Part shown: positions 61,040 through 64,000 of the stretch, one piece after another | How the letters are laid out: each line of letters opens with the position of its first letter | How positions within the stretch are numbered: position 1 is the stretch's first letter | Source: Otis tarda | Taxonomy: Eukaryota; Chordata; Aves; Otidiformes; Otididae | Direction: 5' to 3' | Length of the DNA stretch: 64,000 nt | Assembly: GCA_026413225.1 (NCBI GenBank) | Contig: CM048552.1 | Span: 27,393,001-27,457,000, forward strand | Translations under genes and position numbers: made by a program | The notes under the pieces: generated by a model | The model's database searches: none | What the model was told of the DNA's origin: nothing | What the model saw: only the letters and a program-made list of their open reading frames with translations

Positions 61040-61358
61040 ATGATATTAAATTAATCACTTTATTGACAGGACTGTGTAGTATGTTTGCTAGGATTTGGAA
61101 AAGGTTAGACTAACTGATTGGTAATCCAGTCCTGTGTTGCTATGAATCGCATTTTGTAGTTGTGTTAAAATAACAAAGATGAAATATTACGTAAATATTC
61201 CTCATTCTAAATCCAGTGACTTTCCTTTTTTTTCCTGCCTTTGTCCTGCAGCAAGATTATTCCATCTTTTGAGATATTTTGTAAAGTCATTATATTCATA
61301 GAGATTTCTGGCTGCAGCAGACCTTCTGTAGAGCTTTGGTTTTGTATTCATGCTCCGT
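61040..61358 (-). CDS. candidate 3'-terminal exon of an unidentified host gene
   Basis: On the minus strand a possible acceptor (pyrimidine-rich ATTTCCTC, then GATTTCAAG) ends at 61359. From 61358 the sequence is open for one base plus 51 codons, to a TGA stop at 61204-61202. An AATAAA polyadenylation signal lies at 61064-61059, about 140 bases beyond the stop, which is a normal 3' UTR spacing. The peptide is basic and tyrosine-rich, with runs such as KLYRRSAAARNLYEYNDF and KYLKRWNNLAAGQRQEKKGK, and looks more protein-like than most frames here. I do not recognise the family. No partner exon could be found up to 64000. The acceptor is only moderate, and a chance frame remains possible. Confidence 0.3.
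61059..61064 (-). terminator. polyadenylation signal AATAAA (minus strand)
   Basis: Minus-strand AATAAA about 140 bases downstream of the stop of the candidate terminal exon. A hexamer alone is common by chance in AT-rich DNA. It matters here because of its placement. Confidence 0.3.
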
Positions 61359-61889
61359 CTTGAAATCTCAGAGGAAATTGTCAAGGCACAGAAGGCATGA
61401 GAGTCCCCCGCATCCATTGAGAGTTGATGAAACTCAGGAGCCTAAACACTATTGCCATTTTTGCAACACAGCCAGCTCATACACATTTTTTGAATTTCAT
61501 TCCCACTTAATTCCTGCTAAGGCAGGCAGATGACACATTGGGGACCAAAGTCCCCTATAATCTAAGTGATGGTGTAAAACATCTCAATCTTGAGGGACAC
61601 GATGAGCAAAATTCTAATGAAAGATAATCTAATGGATATCCAGAATTTAAACAGTACAGCAAAGGCAGATTCCCTAATCCATGACTTAAATATTTCAGTG
61701 TAGCTGCATGTTAAAAGATGCTTGTGCTTGACAGGAAAGACTAGACAGGGTTATCTCTCTCCTGCTCATTGCTTTTCCTCTGTCTGCCTCATTTACATGT
61801 AAATAAGTGAATTTTGCACACATACTGAATGCCACTTGAATTATAATTTCACCCTTCCTACTTGTGGTTTCACAATGAAAGCCTGTCTC

Positions 61890-61913
61890 TTTTTTTGTTT
61901 GTTTGTTTGTTTT
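61890..61913. repeat. (TTTG)n microsatellite
   Basis: A T run followed by four TTTG units. Confidence 0.9.
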
Positions 61914-62839
61914 CTCATTAAAACACTCATCAGCACTTGCATTATCCATAAACTTGAACCACAGACTTACAGGAGTTGCCTGTCTTTAGTTGAGGTCACT
62001 ATGAGTCTCGACAATATGATCTCATTAGTTCAGTTTGTGGAACACACGCTCTCAGATCTCTTGTTTTTCACAGAATTATTTTTCAACTTTGAGAGTATAA
62101 ACGAAGTTACATTGCAAAAGTTGAATTGCATTAGTGAGTAAGTGCATCACTTTCCCACAGGCAAGCAAATTTGTTCCTTTTTTCTAGCAAGTGCTTATTT
62201 TCCAGGAGGGACTTAACTCCTCAGCACAATGATTTCTGTTCTGTGTCAGCAGCACAGGAGCTAATTCTCCTGGGCTGTGGTTCTACAGTGTCAGTGATGG
62301 AGCTACGAACCGATTGAAGCAGTTTTGTTTCATTAGCAAGGGAATTTCTCCCTCGTGGAGTATTTCAATACAAACAACATTTCATTACCAAGTCCCCATG
62401 TAGAAGTTCAATCCAAGTGCTAAGGTAGTTGCCACCTTACTGAGACTGATCCTTCTTGGCAATGAATTGATTAACTTCCCTTGAGATTTTATTTCTACAA
62501 TTACAGAGTAAAGGTCCTCTAGAAGCTGTTTCATGTGCTGAATGCCCGCATACAGTGCTGCACTTGTACAGTCAGCTCTCAGAGCAAGAGTTGAGCTTTG
62601 GCAGAGAGGAAAGCCTCCACTGTGTGCACTATCATTTCAATTCCAGCCGAGCTTCTTCTAAGATACAGCGGTCCATTTTGGCAGTAGTACAGATTCATCC
62701 CTACAGGAGGGCATTCAGTGATCCAATTTTGCTCATAGGATGTCAGTGACATTAGAAAATTTCAAAATTAACCTTTTGCATCATGAAAAGGGATAAATGC
62801 CAAAACAGTGGGGATAGCAATCAATGCATTCTTTCTCAG

Positions 62840-62863
62840 AAAAAAAAAAAAAGAAAAAAAAAG
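62840..62863. repeat. A-rich tract
   Basis: Two A runs separated by single G residues. Confidence 0.9.
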
Positions 62864-63393
62864 TGATTCTGCAATAAAATAAATTAACAATCACTGAAAA
62901 AAATAATTTCACAGTGTGGTGATTTGTGGGCTAAGGGTTAAATTCCAAAAGGAGGTAGTGTACTTCCCAGCACTGCAGATCACTGCATAACTCCTGCCAG
63001 TGAAGGAACAAACTCTTCCATGTCTGGCAGTTGCAGCTTGAATTCCCTTGCCTGCTGCCACTGCAGCCAACATGATCACAGCAGCATGCATTTCTCCTAT
63101 GTCCAGAAGGAAATGTGTTTTTTTGCTTGGAAGTGCTGATGCCTGTAAAAGTACATTAGTCATCATGCCTGCTCAGGGAAACTGGTTCTAAGAATTCTTG
63201 ATTCCTGCACCTTTATTGCCCCAGTTAGCAGTCTCTTGTGGATCTACTTCACATTCCTCAGCAGTACCCATGAGAAGATGAGTGAAAGAGAGAAATAAGA
63301 TAGGGCTTTTAGCTTTTCTGAATATTTTCCTACATTTTCAGTCTGATAATTTTAACTGTCCTGTACCTTTTCATTATTTAAAAAGCTGTATGC

Positions 63394-63420
63394 ACTCATT
63401 TGCCTTGAGAGCAAATGAGT
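63394..63420. repeat. perfect 10-base inverted repeat (hairpin)
   Basis: ACTCATTTGC (63394-63403) and GCAAATGAGT (63411-63420) pair perfectly around the seven-base loop CTTGAGA. Each arm also contains an ATTTGC/GCAAAT octamer-like core. Too short for a microRNA precursor by itself. Confidence 0.85.
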
Positions 63421-64000
63421 TATCATTTTCTTCCTCATAGGGAAACACATGCAAAACAAACAAATATCCTACTTTTTCAGACATTACAGCATAGACTTGG
63501 AATATATTGACACTCTAATGGAAGCTTATGGATTTCAGCTTCAGGGAGATCAGTGTGTGATCTTCTCTTTTTGCATAACTCAGACTGCAAGACTGCTTTA
63601 ATATAAACATTTCAGATACATAGGCTGTACCCATTTTTAGTTTCTGGATTCCATTCTGGGCTCAGATTTCTAAAAGTTAGGCACAGTAAATGCTTAAATT
63701 TTAGATTCCAGTTGGAGCTAGCTTCATGTGTTAAAATGAGGTCTCATTTAGAATACTCAAGGTTAACTTTTAAAATTCTCACCTGTAATTTTCAGACATT
63801 TCCAGGATGTTACAACATTGGCAGAATGATGTCATTCAAGGTGAAGCCTCAGTGATAGCAGTTTTCTCTTTCTATGTAAAAGATACTTAAGGACCTTGTC
63901 ATTTTGTTCTTCAGTATGATGTGAGGTTTGTAGTAGGCACTACCTAATACTTCATTTTATGTTTTAAACATTAAAACACAATTCATAAACATTCAAATAA
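63421..64000. other. unique AT-rich sequence, no gene seen
   Basis: Nothing recognised to the end of the window. Confidence 0.5.

Larger units (their letters stand above)
61359..63393. other. unique sequence, no further exon identified
   Basis: Contains a (TTTG)n tract at 61890-61913 and an A-rich tract at 62840-62863. A good acceptor-like string (minus strand, TACTTTTACAG) stands before an open segment at 62909-63150, but the frame shows no recognisable protein. Confidence 0.4.

Noticed and set aside
1-64000. CRISPR arrays, tRNA, rRNA, known microRNA or snRNA genes, bacterial operons
   Set aside because: I scanned for spaced direct repeats, tRNA B-box-like strings and a few familiar small-RNA sequences and found none. 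The sequence character is vertebrate nuclear. A covariance-model search would be decisive and could not be run.

Overview
This window looks like non-coding vertebrate nuclear DNA, most likely from a bird. It is AT-rich and CpG-poor. It has no long open reading frame outside repeats, and no bacterial-type gene, operon, CRISPR array, tRNA or rRNA that I could find. The bird assignment rests on the repeats: CR1 LINE copies with the typical avian 3' end (tandem ATTCTATG-type octamers), and two copies of a roughly 0.5 kb LTR of a kind I recognise from bird genomes. The LTR family suggests a neoavian bird, but the species cannot be named from sequence alone.

Layout. An LTR lies at 718-1173 and a second, closely related one at 10823-11328. 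Both are oriented on the minus strand and both look like solo LTRs. At 4120-5085 an older CR1 copy is interrupted by a younger CR1 (about 4445-5023). Degraded CR1 or older LINE pieces lie at about 6000-6135, 25985-26890 (a roughly 0.9 kb fossil of a CR1/L3-type reverse transcriptase 3' half) and 30600-30745. A 5'-truncated CR1 lies at 19282-19611 on the minus strand. The largest coding remnant is a CR1 at about 57227-58640, minus strand. It keeps the C-terminal part of the endonuclease and the start of the reverse transcriptase, then jumps directly to the CR1 3' end, so most of the reverse transcriptase has been deleted. Small remnants of ancient amniote SINE-like and palindromic MITE-like repeats are scattered between these (6755-6818, 7600-7715, 29800-29862, 31071-31115, 36174-36268, 48165-48290).

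The rest is unique sequence. I found no convincing multi-exon host gene. The best candidate for host coding sequence is a short terminal-exon-like stretch on the minus strand at 61040-61358: a possible splice acceptor, 51 open codons, a stop, then AATAAA about 140 bases further on. A 58-codon ORF at 60224-60400 sits about 160 bases downstream of a near-perfect RFX X-box (60054-60066). Several AT-rich stretches carry dense homeodomain, POU or forkhead motifs and could be conserved non-coding elements. The clearest are 31440-32100 and a palindromic pair of forkhead sites at 17593-17611. Cross-species alignment would be needed to confirm them.

I see no evidence of a novel multi-gene system here. 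The most unusual items are the internally deleted CR1, the nested CR1 pair, the LTR pair sharing an identical 69-base core promoter/leader, the candidate terminal exon, the RFX and forkhead palindromes, and a few local tandem duplications.
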